Assembly (NCBI GenBank): GCA_964034945.1
Contig: OZ035963.1
Span: forward strand, 46,867,532 to 46,931,531
DNA length: 64,000 nt
Reading direction: 5' to 3'
DNA from: Chrysopilus asiliformis
Lineage: Eukaryota > Arthropoda > Insecta > Diptera > Rhagionidae
The position numbers and the translations under genes were made by a program. Shown here one piece after another: positions 1 through 9,573 of this stretch. Below the pieces are notes generated by a model. It was given only the letters and a program-made list of their open reading frames with translations. It searched no databases and had not been told where the DNA came from. Numbering within the stretch: position 1 is the first letter of the stretch; each line of letters starts with the position of its first letter.

Positions 1-246
1 CCATATTTTTAAACAAAAAATCATGGTGCGGTAACGATCTAAATTGATCGTAACGCGAGCTCCGGCCTCATTTTTGAAAAAATAAGGTTCGATGATGCCA
101 CCAGCGTGTAAACCGCACCAAACGGTGCATTTTTCTGGATGTAATGGAGTCTGTAGGGTCTCTTGTGGATTGGTCTCACTCCATATGCGGCAATTTTGCA
201 AAAATGAGCTTCATCGCTGAACAAAATTTTGCTAAAAAAAACGTCG
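1..246 (-). pseudogene. DD41D-type mariner transposase fragment (runs off left edge)
   Basis: Read on the minus strand, this stretch encodes broken pieces of a Tc1/mariner transposase of the DD41D-like group. Recognisable motifs are LFSDEAHF around the first catalytic aspartate, then an RIWSETNP-like piece, LHPEKCTVWCGLHAGGII and YFFKNEAGA followed by VTINGDRY-like text. The matches jump between frames, so it carries indels and is dead. The C-terminal third would lie left of position 1. Family memory supports the motif order. No terminal repeat is visible in the window. Confidence 0.75.
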
Positions 247-280
247 CTTATAAGTGGCGCGAATATACGACTAATACTAA

Positions 281-860
281 GTTCACACCGCCGCAAAATC
301 ACGTAATTTTGCGAAATGATTTAAATCTTAAACCAAAGTGTTCACACAGAGGTTAAGGTAATTTTGCTTGACATTTCAACTACAGGATTGCTATGAATTT
401 TAGTAATATGATGAATAATATAATTCGAAACATCGATGAAATATGTGCAAACAGAATCAGACACTTTAGAAGAAAATGGAAATGATCTGTAATGAAAATA
501 AACAATTATTTTCCATTTCATATTTAACTGCATCATAAACATGTCCATTTATTTATTTTTTCAGATCACAGGTTTACTAAAATATCCTCTTCGCTTGCGG
601 AACACGGCTTCTTTTTCTTATATCTCCGTCTTTCCAATCCAGCACAAATGTCAAAACTGATGTGCTGAAGAGAGCTGAATAAGTGATGCAGGGTTGTATC
701 CATTGTTTTTGCTTGATTTCGTTCCTAATTTTGTGGAAATTGCATACTTTTAGTGATTTTGAAAACAGGTTAATGTACTGGAAATCTCGTGGTTTCGAGG
801 AAGATTTCGTTCAAAATTACGAAAATCTTCAAAATTACGTAATTTTGCGTCAGTGTGAAC
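281..860. mobile_element. MITE with GTTCACAC termini
   Basis: An element of about 580 bp bounded by inverted GTTCACAC...GTGTGAAC ends. Each end is followed by a CGCAAAATNACGTAATTTTG block, itself almost palindromic. The target duplication is unclear because the flanks are AT-rich, so the superfamily is not assigned. It carries no convincing coding capacity. It sits beside the mariner fragment at 1-246. Confidence 0.55.
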
Positions 861-1600
861 ATAGTATAATTTTCAAAGTAAATTTGGATAATTTGGCAGC
901 GTTGTTCAAGCGTGAGTCTATGCATGATGATTTGCCAGAGTATACTGATCATAAATGTCAACAAGTGAGCGCAGTATAACAGCCCGTTTGACAGTTAACC
1001 CTTTCGTAAGTTCTATATAAGCAAAAAAAAAACACCCTTTAGTTGTAAAAATAATTTTAAACCTAAAACAGTTGAGTGAAGTTGAAAAAACAAGCGAAAT
1101 TTTCAAGCGTGTATGGTAGAAATTTTTTACATCTTTTGTTGTTCAAATTCCGAATTGGAGTCGTGGTTTTTACGCCGACTCTGACTCTGACACCGGACAA
1201 AAGGCAATAACTCCGACTTCACACCCCTGATTATAACTAATAGCAATATCCAGATTTTTTATCATCTCTTTTCAAAATGTGGTAAAAAAATCTGTATATT
1301 AAATCCGTATACAAAATCAAATTCTACAAATGTACATACAAAATATTGTATAGGTTCAAAATTGTAAGATAGGATAAGATTTCTTTAAAATATTTTCTTT
1401 TTTTTTTAAATTCGGTTGCTAACATACGTCATCCGATTGTTATTAAATTTTTGACATTTCAGATATTTGATCATTTAAAACAAATAACAAGAGAAACTTC
1501 ATAGCAACAACATCTCATGAAAAACAATAAAACAACTGTTTCAATAAAAATTATACATCACTTATTGATTTTTGAGGCAGTTTCAAATTCCAGTCTACCT
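861..1600. other. AT-rich intergenic stretch, nothing recognised
   Basis: No coding signal or terminal repeat stands out. It contains a fragment reading tttttacgccgactctgac that looks like transposon debris. The right end is the upstream region of the first TIL gene. Confidence 0.5.
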
Positions 1601-1610
1601 AAACATTTAG

Positions 1611-1618
1611 TATAAAAG
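1611..1618 (+). promoter_or_regulatory. TATA box of TIL gene 1
   Basis: TATAAAAG lies 57 bases before the start codon, and a CATTCAG initiator-like sequence follows about 33 bases downstream. This is normal spacing for an arthropod TATA promoter with a short 5' UTR. Confidence 0.75.
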
Positions 1619-1674
1619 TCACGAAATTCTTCTAGTAGATCCATTCAGAAAAGTTCCTCACTCTTTGAAGCACA

Positions 1675-2040
1675 ATGAAAGTCATCGCATTCGTCCTATT
1701 CGCACTCGTCGCCATTTCAAATGGTAATTAAATTATATTTTATTCAAATAACAATTTTTTATTAATATAATGTTTATTAAAATTTGATATTATTCTAATA
1801 GGCTTCGAAATTAAATGCAGCAAAGATAACGAGCAGTTCGTTATGTGCGCACCAAGATGCCAGAAATCGTGTACTTACGAAGCAAACCCAAAACCATGCC
1901 CGGACTCCTCAATTTTGAGTGAGAAGCTTTGCTATCCAGGATGCGTTTGCAAGGATGGATTCCTCCGGGAGCACGGAAATCCTTTGGGAGTCGGACAGTG
2001 TGTTGAGAAAACCGCATGCCCCGCTCAGCCCGCCGCATAA
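1675..2040 (+). CDS. Secreted TIL-domain serine protease inhibitor (TIL gene 1)
   Basis: Two exons, 1675-1723 and 1802-2040, split by a 78-bp GT-AG intron in phase 1; they join to 288 bases (95 residues plus stop). Exon 1 is a signal peptide (MKVIAFVLFALVAIS). Exon 2 holds ten cysteines in TIL order, ending LCYPGCVCKDGF...GQCVEKTAC. TIL proteins are small secreted inhibitors that present a reactive loop between the fifth and sixth cysteines to serine proteases; in insects they act in haemolymph, gut, salivary or reproductive fluids. Here that loop is long (PDSSILSEKL) with several candidate P1 residues, so the target protease is not predictable. The start is supported by the TATA box, the signal peptide and the same exon layout in the four other TIL genes of the window. 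The exact ligand is unknown. Confidence 0.9.
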
Positions 2041-2828
2041 AACATGCTTCTATCATAAGTTTTTGATATTCTATAAAGATGACTTTCACGAAATTCTGTG
2101 TCTTTTTTTTCATTTTTGTGCTTTATTATATAAGTTTTCTAGCATGAGATTTTTGAACTTGATTTTTCACAGTGTTTCGGTGCGGAGTATGTATACTTAA
2201 CGAAGAGAAATTGTCGGATGTATGAATTATAATGCGACAAAAATCTCTTCCGAAACAAGAACACAAATCGAAGAATGTGTTTTTGTTTATAAACCTTTTC
2301 TATTCGGAAGTTTTGTATTAAATTCACCAGGATATTCTGGTATTCTGGATAAAATCCTGCATGAAACTTTCATATTCCCAAAGTGTAACTGACTGGTAAG
2401 AAATCTCATTATTCCTTAGAAATATTTTTTGAAAGCTTTATCCGGATCGATTCAGCTGTTCTTCAGTTCTAAGCGACCATAAACACGGATTGCGTTTGCT
2501 ATGTATTTTTTTTATTTAATAATCCTTATCCCCCTCCCCGATACAAAGGAAACTGTTTTCTACGATTTCTACCTTTGATGGAAAGAAGTTTTTGAAACAC
2601 AATTTAGCACAGCTTTTGCATGTAGCATATTCCAGTTGGGGGAACTATTAATGTTTACCATTTCACAAGCTATTTTCGAGAAGGCAAGATGGTGACACAA
2701 CGAGAATGCGAAAAGGGAAACTATGGTAAAATTAGTTAAGATTCAGAATATTTTATTAATTTAAGAGCAACCCGTCAACGATGGATCCACAAACTAGTCT
2801 ATATAATAAAGCAATTTAATTTTCAAAT
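2041..2828. other. 3' flank of TIL gene 1, unassigned repeats
   Basis: AT-rich sequence without a clear AATAAA close to the stop. No element ends were recognised. Short reading frames here lack any family signal. Confidence 0.5.
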
Positions 2829-3122
2829 GCACTAAAAAGTACAAAACAAATTTTCTCACTAATATTTTAGGGCTTCAATAGAAATGTGTTTTTAAAAATG
2901 TATGTTTTGATAAAAATAAAAAGTCTATAGCGTTGAAGTCAGCACACATTCTTTATTAATCATGTACCAACTGTAATAGCCATTAACCGCAATGACGGTG
3001 CAGTTTCACACTGTTCCAACGCCACACACCTTATATTTTTATCAAAATATACAATTTTAAAGAACATTCCTCTTGAATCCTTAAAACATTAGTGGGAAAA
3101 CTTGTTTTATACTTTTTAGTAC
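2829..3122. mobile_element. Foldback MITE, about 115-bp arms
   Basis: The left arm (about 2829-2945) and right arm (about 3008-3122) are inverted copies starting near GCACTAAAAAGTA / GGTACTAAAAAGTA and staying alignable through gttttgataaaaata. Total length is about 294 bp and there is no coding capacity. The arms have diverged by many substitutions, so it is not recent. Confidence 0.65.
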
Positions 3123-3214
3123 CTCTGGAAAGTGTAGAAGATTTAAAACTTGATTTAAAATAGTTTTGTTTTGTTACTTTTTAGTCTTCGATTATATATC
3201 CTGGTCTTTGAGAT

Positions 3215-3660
3215 ATCCTTACGGACTTTGTAACATCGGAATCCGATACAGCAGTCCCAAAACCTCCCAATAAGATTTTTTTCAAGATAATTTGAGTAAA
3301 GATAATGGGCGCATTCACGGTACTCAACGGTTGAGTAAATCTCGATGAGTTCTCGTGAATGCCTCGATACATTAAACGTTAAAATTCTACACTCATCGGT
3401 TGAGCAGAAAAGTATCGCAGACATTTTTCGATACAAAAAACGTCCGACCAGTAGTTATGATGAGTAATCTCGCAACTGTTGAGTACCGTGAATGCGCCCA
3501 ATGTCTCCTATCCGTACAGAATCGTATTCAGCGACTGCAAAAACCACCAGACCGGATTTTCTCCCCGAATATTTGAAGAAATCACGTTATCTAACGCCAG
3601 AATCGATTCAGCGATCCCACAAACCCACAGATAAGATTTTTTTTTCTGGATAATCCTCAC
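3215..3660 (+). repeat. Three diverged tandem units of about 90 bp, first one split by a MITE
   Basis: Three related segments follow one another, beginning GGAATCCGATACAGC, AGAATCGTATTCAGC and AGAATCGATTCAGC. Each continues into a CAAAAACC-like tract and then a GATTTTTT-like tract. The first unit runs into the MITE at 3307-3499. Possible remains of a satellite-like or transposon-internal repeat. Confidence 0.45.
3307..3499. mobile_element. 193-bp MITE with GGGCGCATTCACGGTACT ends
   Basis: The inverted termini GGGCGCATTCACGGTACTCA match almost perfectly at both ends. AAT flanks both sides and may be a 3-bp target duplication. It is inserted in the first unit of the tandem repeat around it. 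No coding capacity. Confidence 0.7.
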
Positions 3661-3689
3661 AAGGACGAAGTAATAAAAATATTGCAAGA

Positions 3690-4075
3690 TGGAAAAATTT
3701 CATCTTGCTGCAGGAATCGCCCCACTTTTTGTGGCCTGCTATGGATGTCGATGATTTGTCGTTTCAACAGGACATCGCCACATGCCACACAGCCAATGCA
3801 ACAAGGGCTTTATTGAATGAGAAGTTGCCAGGTCGCATCATCTCTCGAAACAGCGAAGTCAATTGGTCATCAAGATCGTGCGCTTTGACGCCTTTGGATT
3901 TCTTCCTTTGGGGTTATCTCAAGATAAGCTCTATGCCAACAAGCCAACAGCAATTCTGAAAGATAGGAGCAATTATGCAGAGATGTCATCAAAAAGGTTG
4001 ACCATCGAGTGGAGGCGTGCCGCCGAAGCCTTTGCGAACATTTCAGCGATTTGTTCGCAAATAATATGATTCAAT
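3690..4075 (+). pseudogene. DD41D-type mariner transposase remnant (C-terminal half)
   Basis: The translated track shows the hallmark run of this transposase group: LWPAMDVDDLSFQQDIATCH, then LPGRIISRNSEVNW, then LTPLDFFLWGYLK. QQD contains the second catalytic aspartate and LTPLDFFLW the third. After this the frame shifts by one; the next frame continues with YANKPTAIL and an EWRRAAEAF stretch near the C-terminus. It is therefore a frameshifted, 5'-truncated relic. It is more diverged from the copies at 9.1 and 52.5 kb than those are from each other. Confidence 0.8.
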
Positions 4076-4827
4076 CAAGAAATCCAAAAATTTTAACAAA
4101 TAACATTGCCTTATTTTCTGTTAATATCGGTCCAAGCTCTTGGAACACCTTACATTAAAAAACTAGAGTAAATACACTCGTCAGACATTTTTGGCCAAAA
4201 TAATAACGGTATTGAAACCGAAAATTGAAAAAAGCACATAATTAATAATAGTTTATTTATAAATTCCATAAAAATAATAAAGCATAATAAAAATTAATAA
4301 AACTTAACAAAAAGAAAATACAAAACTAAAATAGTGGTTTTCAAGCTAAAAAAATGGAGTTTTGTACATTTAAAAAAACACTGTCCAACAAAAAACGACA
4401 TTTTTCGTTTTGTTAAAGATATCGAATTTTATGATATTTTCACGTCACTTATTCTGAATCAAACTACTTTATTTAAGCCAGATTTACCACACTTCTGGAC
4501 ACAAAAAAGAAAATATTCTGGATTGCAAAAAAGTTGCATAAAATATTTTCTTGTTCGTATCTTCAGAAGTAGAGTAAATGTGGCCAAAATAAAGTCCGAT
4601 TTAGAATCAAAATATAATTAAAAATATTACCCTAATAGGAAAAAAAATAACGTTTTCGTTACGTTTTTCGTTACTGTAGCTGTATTTTTTTTATGATCCA
4701 ATCAGAGATCCAGATTAACTCTCATACAAAGTCGTAACCCCAGTTTTATCGGGATCATGGTCTGATTTGCTTTCTGAGTTAATGGGAAATAAAAAATGTC
4801 CCTCGGTTCGTGTCTCATCTTGCGTCG
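4076..4827. other. Unassigned AT-rich stretch with one unrecognised reading frame
   Basis: A 95-codon open frame at 4334-4621 (+) resembles no family I know, and its lysine- and phenylalanine-rich composition follows the AT-rich base composition. The flanking text (tttggccaaaataat) resembles Tc1/mariner-type termini but I cannot pair two ends. Confidence 0.4.
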
Positions 4828-5677
4828 CACTATGGGGTCAAAGTGCCATTCGGCGGCCAAAAATACAAATTTTGAGTTCTGCCTTTGAAAGATTTTGGTT
4901 ATGTCATTGCGTTGAGAATTCTTAGGAACCTAGAAATCCAAAAGGACACTCTCCTGGGACAAGTAATTTCCGAACGCCATGGGGTCAAAGTTGGCAAAAT
5001 TTCTGGTTTTTTCAATTTTCGAATTTTCAACAAATTTTTTGAACTTTATTAAGTCACTTAGTACAGAAAAATCGATTTTATCATCAACCTGAGGACATAT
5101 TTAGGCAATTATAATAAAAATTAAAAATTTGTAGTACTACATTTTTTTTTCTGAAAACTGTTATCCCGGAATTCTGGGCATTCTAAAAATACTATTTTTT
5201 TTCGCGAAATTTTGTATATATATGGCTCTGCAAAATCTGATCCGGCTTGATCCGGTCAGGTGTAAGTTGGAAATGATAGCCAAGGTCAATACCTTTCAAA
5301 ATATCCATATTTCATCTGCTACTACCTGCAACTCTGGTCACCGTAAACAAAAGTCTGATTTTTTACATATTATTTTTTTTTAAAATGTCTACTTTGTCAC
5401 AACAATGGACAAAGATATTTCGTCTAATACGCTAGGAAATTTTTTTAATTACTTTTAGTATACATAAAAGCGGAATATTTTCCATACCAGCATACAGTGA
5501 AACCATTAAATGTCACCCTTCTTGACAGTAAAACCGTTTAAAACTGATAATCTTATATCAACAATTAGGGCAGTAAAAATCAATTTCTTAGATATACATA
5601 TGTATATATGTTACAACAGAATATTAAGAAATTTACATTAATTCGACGATTGAAAGTTATATTATCGGTGCTTTTAA

Positions 5678-5975
5678 CCCTTTCGGTACATGTTTTTTTC
5701 TATGGGTTTTACAAATACTCTGTATACAAATTAATGATGTTTAAGCTATTAGTATTCATTTAAAACAAAAAAAAAATTTAAAAAAAAAAATTAAAAATTT
5801 TAATTTTTTTCAAATACGTCCACTGTGGTCCAGTTTTTTACTCAAAAAATCAAAATTGGGTCAAAAATGCACTTAATGGTGCACTGAATGAGAATCGAGT
5901 GTTGAAAATAAATAAATAATAAGACAATTCAATTTTTTTAGCATGATGCCATATGGCATCAAAATACCGAAAGGG
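5678..5975 (+). mobile_element. piggyBac-like MITE (family B), copy 1
   Basis: Bounded by TTAA on both sides (5674-5677 and 5976-5979) with CCCTTTCGGTA / TACCGAAAGGG inverted ends, as expected for piggyBac-type non-autonomous elements. It contains GCCATATGGC, a short palindrome shared by other copies. It is inserted in the Transib element, directly upstream of its surviving coding piece, so it is younger than that Transib. Confidence 0.85.
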
Positions 5976-5977
5976 TT

Positions 5978-6389
5978 AAGCAAGCAGGCAGTAAATCCAG
6001 ATAAATTCGAATCATATGCCAAGTCCACAGCTGATTTGTATAATAGACATTACAATTGGAGAAATATGTCTGCAACAATGCATAAAGTGCTTTTCCATGG
6101 CAAGCTGATAATTGAAAAAAGCATTTTACCACTTGGGGAGCTTTCAGAAGAAGCTCAGGAATCGAAAAATAAAGACTACAGACATTTTAGACTAACCAAC
6201 ACTAGACAAAACGATAGAATCAACCAAAATGAAGATTTGATGAATATAATACTTCTATCGTCAGATCCATTTTTGGCTTCTCTGCATTCTAAATGGACAA
6301 ATGCAAAAGATGAATTGGATGACGAGGAAGATCAAGAAATCCTGCAATTGTTAAAATTCGACGAAGATCAAGACATTATTAGAATGTAA
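5978..6389 (+). pseudogene. Transib transposase, C-terminal fragment
   Basis: About 135 codons stay open to a stop at 6389. Recognisable blocks are ATMHKVLFHGKLIIEK, LPLGELSEEAQESKNKDYRH and NIILLSSDPFL, which match the conserved C-terminal region of insect Transib transposases (the part corresponding to the RAG1 core C-terminus). The tail is acidic (DELDDEEDQEI). The open frame continues leftward into the piggyBac-like MITE (MMPYGIKIP), so that apparent start is an artefact of the insertion. The catalytic DDE residues that lie further N-terminal are missing. Family recognition is from memory of the motif pattern; the matching ends and CGTCG duplication support it independently. Confidence 0.8.
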
Positions 6390-6877
6390 TTTTTCCTCAC
6401 TTAATGTAATTTCAGCCATGTATATTTGTATCAAATTGTATTAAAAGAATCGTATTAAAAAAAAGTGGTCTTTAAAAATGCTATATTTTTTTATAACATT
6501 TAAAAAACAACTTTAAAACAAAACCAAAAAAATATTACAACAACAAATATTACAGTTTTTATTATTTCATCATATAGGGTATTAAAGTTACTCCTATTCG
6601 ATTTTCATGTACTGACGATATATGTAAAACGGCATTCTAAATATTTTCGTCATTAATGATTTTTTTTGTACGACCAACCGTTCTCGAAATTTTGGTAATT
6701 TTTGATTTCAAATGCAGATGGGTGGGGAGGGGGAGAGGTGGGGGTGGTCAAATTGTGAGGGAATAAAGCTTGGATCTTTATCTAGCCAACAAAAAAAACC
6801 CCATTCAAAAATATTGATCCGTTCAAAAGTTATGGATTTTTGGCCGCCGAAAGGCACTTTGACCCCATAGTGCGTCG

Positions 6878-7697
6878 TTGGTTTCACAGGTGTGAATATT
6901 GAATACTATTTCTACCACAATAAGGCTTGTATCCAAAAACGTAAAAAATCAAGCGGCGAGAAAAAGAAGCTATTCCTATTCTAGCTGTTAATTATATTGG
7001 TTTTGCGATTTTAGAAGTTATTGCCACAAAATACGGGTCATAACATAGCCTAAAAACAAATTTAACCCCACAATTAACTCGCTCACGTTTTTTTAATGAT
7101 CCATATACATAGATCGTTTTTTTTAATGATCCATATAGATCTTTTAATCGGATCACTAAAAAAATACTGCTTGTAATAGAATTAAATTTCTAAAATAAAA
7201 TTTTGAAGAAAAAGCCGAAAAATCATTTCGTTTTTTCGTTAATCGTAATAACGTTTCCCATCTTTGATATTTAGTGATAGTTTCTTGCACTGTTTGATAA
7301 ATTATAACACTAAATTTAAAAAGTTGGGACAAGACCATGTGGTCACCCTAAGTGATGGGGATAAGAAGTTATCCGACCCCTTTTCATAGTTAAAACTTTC
7401 CCACGGACTCCTTTTCATAGTCAAAACTTGCCCACGGACCCTGGGTGAAAAACTACATAAATGCATAATAGAAAAATTACAAATTTAACTTTAATGTCTT
7501 GAATGGTAAATGATGATGTAAAAATAAAATATAAATAAAACATTTTGTTGAAGAAGTATTTATTGAATCTCCGCCGAAGACGCGGCCTTTTATGTTCGCG
7601 GCTCGTTTGCCAACGTTCCTGTATGTTCGGCCGAGGTCTCGAACGTTCTCGTGTGCAGATCTCAAACATTCTCGAAGCGTTCACGCCAGATCTCGAA
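6878..7697. other. Unassigned stretch with possible LTR remnant
   Basis: AT-rich up to about 7400. On the minus strand, 7697 to about 7540 turns GC-richer and reads like an LTR promoter region: CATAAAAGGCCGCG followed by TCAATAAA about 30 bases on. ATGTGGTCACCCTAA near 7340 resembles the TAGGGTGACCA terminus seen at 34192 and 29050. Neither can be closed into a complete element. Confidence 0.3.
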
Positions 7698-8437
7698 TAG
7701 GGATGCAACATCGTTCATAAAACCTCGATATATCGAAAATCGATGTTTTTTTTAAGGCGACATCGATGTCAAAAAACATCGTCCTGAAAACATCAATACC
7801 TCGATGTTTTTCCGATGTTTTGAAAAAGTTAAATTTTATAAATAATTTAGCCACCTGGCGGATGCTCTACTGTGGGTGGAGTGCACCCAGGTAAAATTGA
7901 CACGGTTTTAATTCTTCTTATACGTTGAACCACCAAAAACCCGTTAGTTTTCGAGATATTCGCAAAAAACTAATTTTTTTAAATACCGACATATCTTCAT
8001 AACGGCTTGAGATACGGAGTTCTAGTAAAAGACATAAATGTAGCAAATTTTATTGTCTCCAAGTTTTGTAATACATGAGACTACTGGAAAATGGTTAGTT
8101 TCGGAATAAATCGCAAAAAACCGCATAGATTTTAAAAAGCCGTCGTTTTGGTTACTTCCGGGTAACGGATTTCCACATCAGGACCAAACTTTTCTGTAAA
8201 ATTTCATGGCTAGCTCTGGTATTTTTTGTGAAATCTTGTAGAAAGATGAAACCGAAAATTGATACCAAAGGAAATTTAAACAAATCTTTAAGTAGAGTGG
8301 CTATATTAAATCTATCTAAAAACTAGTCCCTCTAGTCCTAAAATTAGTTTCTCTACTAATTTTATAAAGAGTAATGTTCTAACATCGTGGATAACAACAT
8401 CGAAACCTCGATATATCGGCTTGTTCAACATCGAGGT
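7698..8437 (+). mobile_element. CATCGATG-rich hAT element, copy 1 (right end lost)
   Basis: Starts TAGGGATGCAACATCGTTC and is alignable along its whole length to the complete copy at 44651-45435. It shares clustered CATCGATG / CGATATATCG subterminal motifs at both ends. The right terminus is missing: at 8438 the sequence passes into a TAA-flanked MITE and the tail never resumes. Confidence 0.75.
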
Positions 8438-8440
8438 TAA

Positions 8441-9042
8441 GTCCCACCGTACACTTGAGCTAAGGTAGCTCAGCTATGTGCCTGTTTAGACGTTGACGTT
8501 TAGCGGTTCATATTATCCTCACTTTGATACGTGACGAAACACGCCACGTTAAGCTCTAAACAGGCACATAGCTGAGCTAACACCGCGTCTTGATTAACAA
8601 TTTTTCATCCCAAGAAATATCTCACCGCAATGAGATTTTTTTGACAGCTGGGCCGAAAATCTCTTGAAATTTAGTACTCAAAATTACGATGAAAAGAAAA
8701 CACATAGTCGCCGCTCTCGCAATTAATGCAATACGTGAAATTGAAAAGGCTGAAACAGAAGAACAGACGAAAAGAAAAACCTCTTAATGTTATATATTCT
8801 CTTCCAAAGATTTTTGTATCGTATTGTTTGTAAAAATTAGTTATTTTCGCAACTACTTGTCGGGAGAATTTAGATTCCGCCATATTGAATTGAGAAATTC
8901 CAAGAAATTTTGCAATTGCAAGATTTCTTGAAATTTATTTCTGGGATTTTTAATCGCCATCAACTCGAGCTTTGATTGGTCAATCAAAAATCTCTGCGAT
9001 GAAAAATCCCAAATCAAGACGCGGTGTAACTTAGCTCAAGTG
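8441..9042 (+). mobile_element. Harbinger-type MITE (ACACTTGAGCTAAG family), interrupted
   Basis: Begins after TAA with an ACACTTGAGCTAAG terminus. The complementary half, CTTAGCTCAAGTG, comes at 9030-9042. The inner arms AGCTCAGCTATGTGCC... pair with GGCACATAGCTGAGCT. The right outer end is lost where the mariner copy at 9043 begins. A second MITE (8581-9026) is inserted inside. A related complete copy lies at 39672-40104. Confidence 0.7.
8581..9026. mobile_element. MITE with CACCGCGTCTTGATT ends and TAA duplication
   Basis: Terminal inverted repeats CACCGCGTCTTGATT match perfectly. TAA flanks both sides (8578-8580, 9027-9029), and removing the element restores the host MITE sequence GAGCTAACTTAGC. 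A 3-bp TAA duplication fits PIF/Harbinger. Non-coding, 446 bp. Confidence 0.82.
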
Positions 9043-9571
9043 GTCTTTATAACTTTTTTTTTATTTTTATTTTTTTAATTTTGTTTCAGCATTTTGTTAA
9101 GAAGACTTGGGCAATTTAAAATGGACCTGTACACAATAGAACAACGAACCGGTGGGCGGTGGGCTCAATGGCTCTTTTACGGGACATGTTTGGAGGACGC
9201 ATTATTTCGAAAAGTTGCGATTTCAATTGGCCTCCGCGTTCACCTGATCTAACGACTCCAGATTGTTTCCTTTGGGAATATTTGAAAGAAAAGGTGTACG
9301 TCAACAAGCCAACAACCATCAGCCAATTGAAAACCAACATTCGCAGTGAAATCGAGGCCATAACACGAAAGGTTATGGAAAATGTCTTGGAAAGAGCACG
9401 GATTTGCGAAGCAGAAAATGGCCACCACTTGCGGGATATAATTTTCCATGTTTAGACCAAAAATATTCCCCATCAATCAACTACATGTATTTGAAAAAAA
9501 AATTATAGGTTTCGCTAAAATAAAAAATTTATAAAGAATTCAAACCCCCGCGTCTATTCTGGCCCACCCTG
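9043..9571 (+). mobile_element. DD41D-type mariner deletion derivative, copy 1
   Basis: The right terminus GGCCCACCCTG followed by TA is present; the left terminus is missing at the junction with the MITE at 9042. Inside, the transposase N-terminus (MDLYTIEQR, from 9121) is fused by a large internal deletion to the C-terminus (LLRDMFGGRIISK, WPPRSPDLT, FLWEYLKEKVYVNKPTTI, ENGHHLRDIIF), leaving the third catalytic Asp in SPDLT. Here the GGTGGGC unit at the fusion occurs twice, which throws the two halves out of frame. It is nearly identical to the copy at 52404-52977. Confidence 0.85.
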
Positions 9572-9573
9572 TA

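Larger units (their letters stand above)
4828..6872 (+). mobile_element. Transib DNA transposon, internally deleted
   Basis: Inverted termini CACTATGGGGTCAAAGTG face each other at 4828 and 6872, followed inward by TTCGGCGGCCAAAAA-like text. The element is flanked by CGTCG at 4823-4827 and 6873-6877. A CACTATGG-type start and a 5-bp CG-rich duplication (CGNCG) are the signature of Transib, the superfamily related to RAG1. A subterminal echo of the end (ATGGGGTCAAAGTTGGC) lies near 4980. Only the C-terminal part of the transposase remains (5978-6389). At about 2.05 kb, including a 298-bp piggyBac-like MITE insertion, it is shorter than the usual 3 kb or more. Confidence 0.88.

Noticed and set aside
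4334..4621. 95-codon open frame
   Set aside because: No recognisable motif, Lys/Phe-rich in line with AT-rich DNA, no promoter or splice context.
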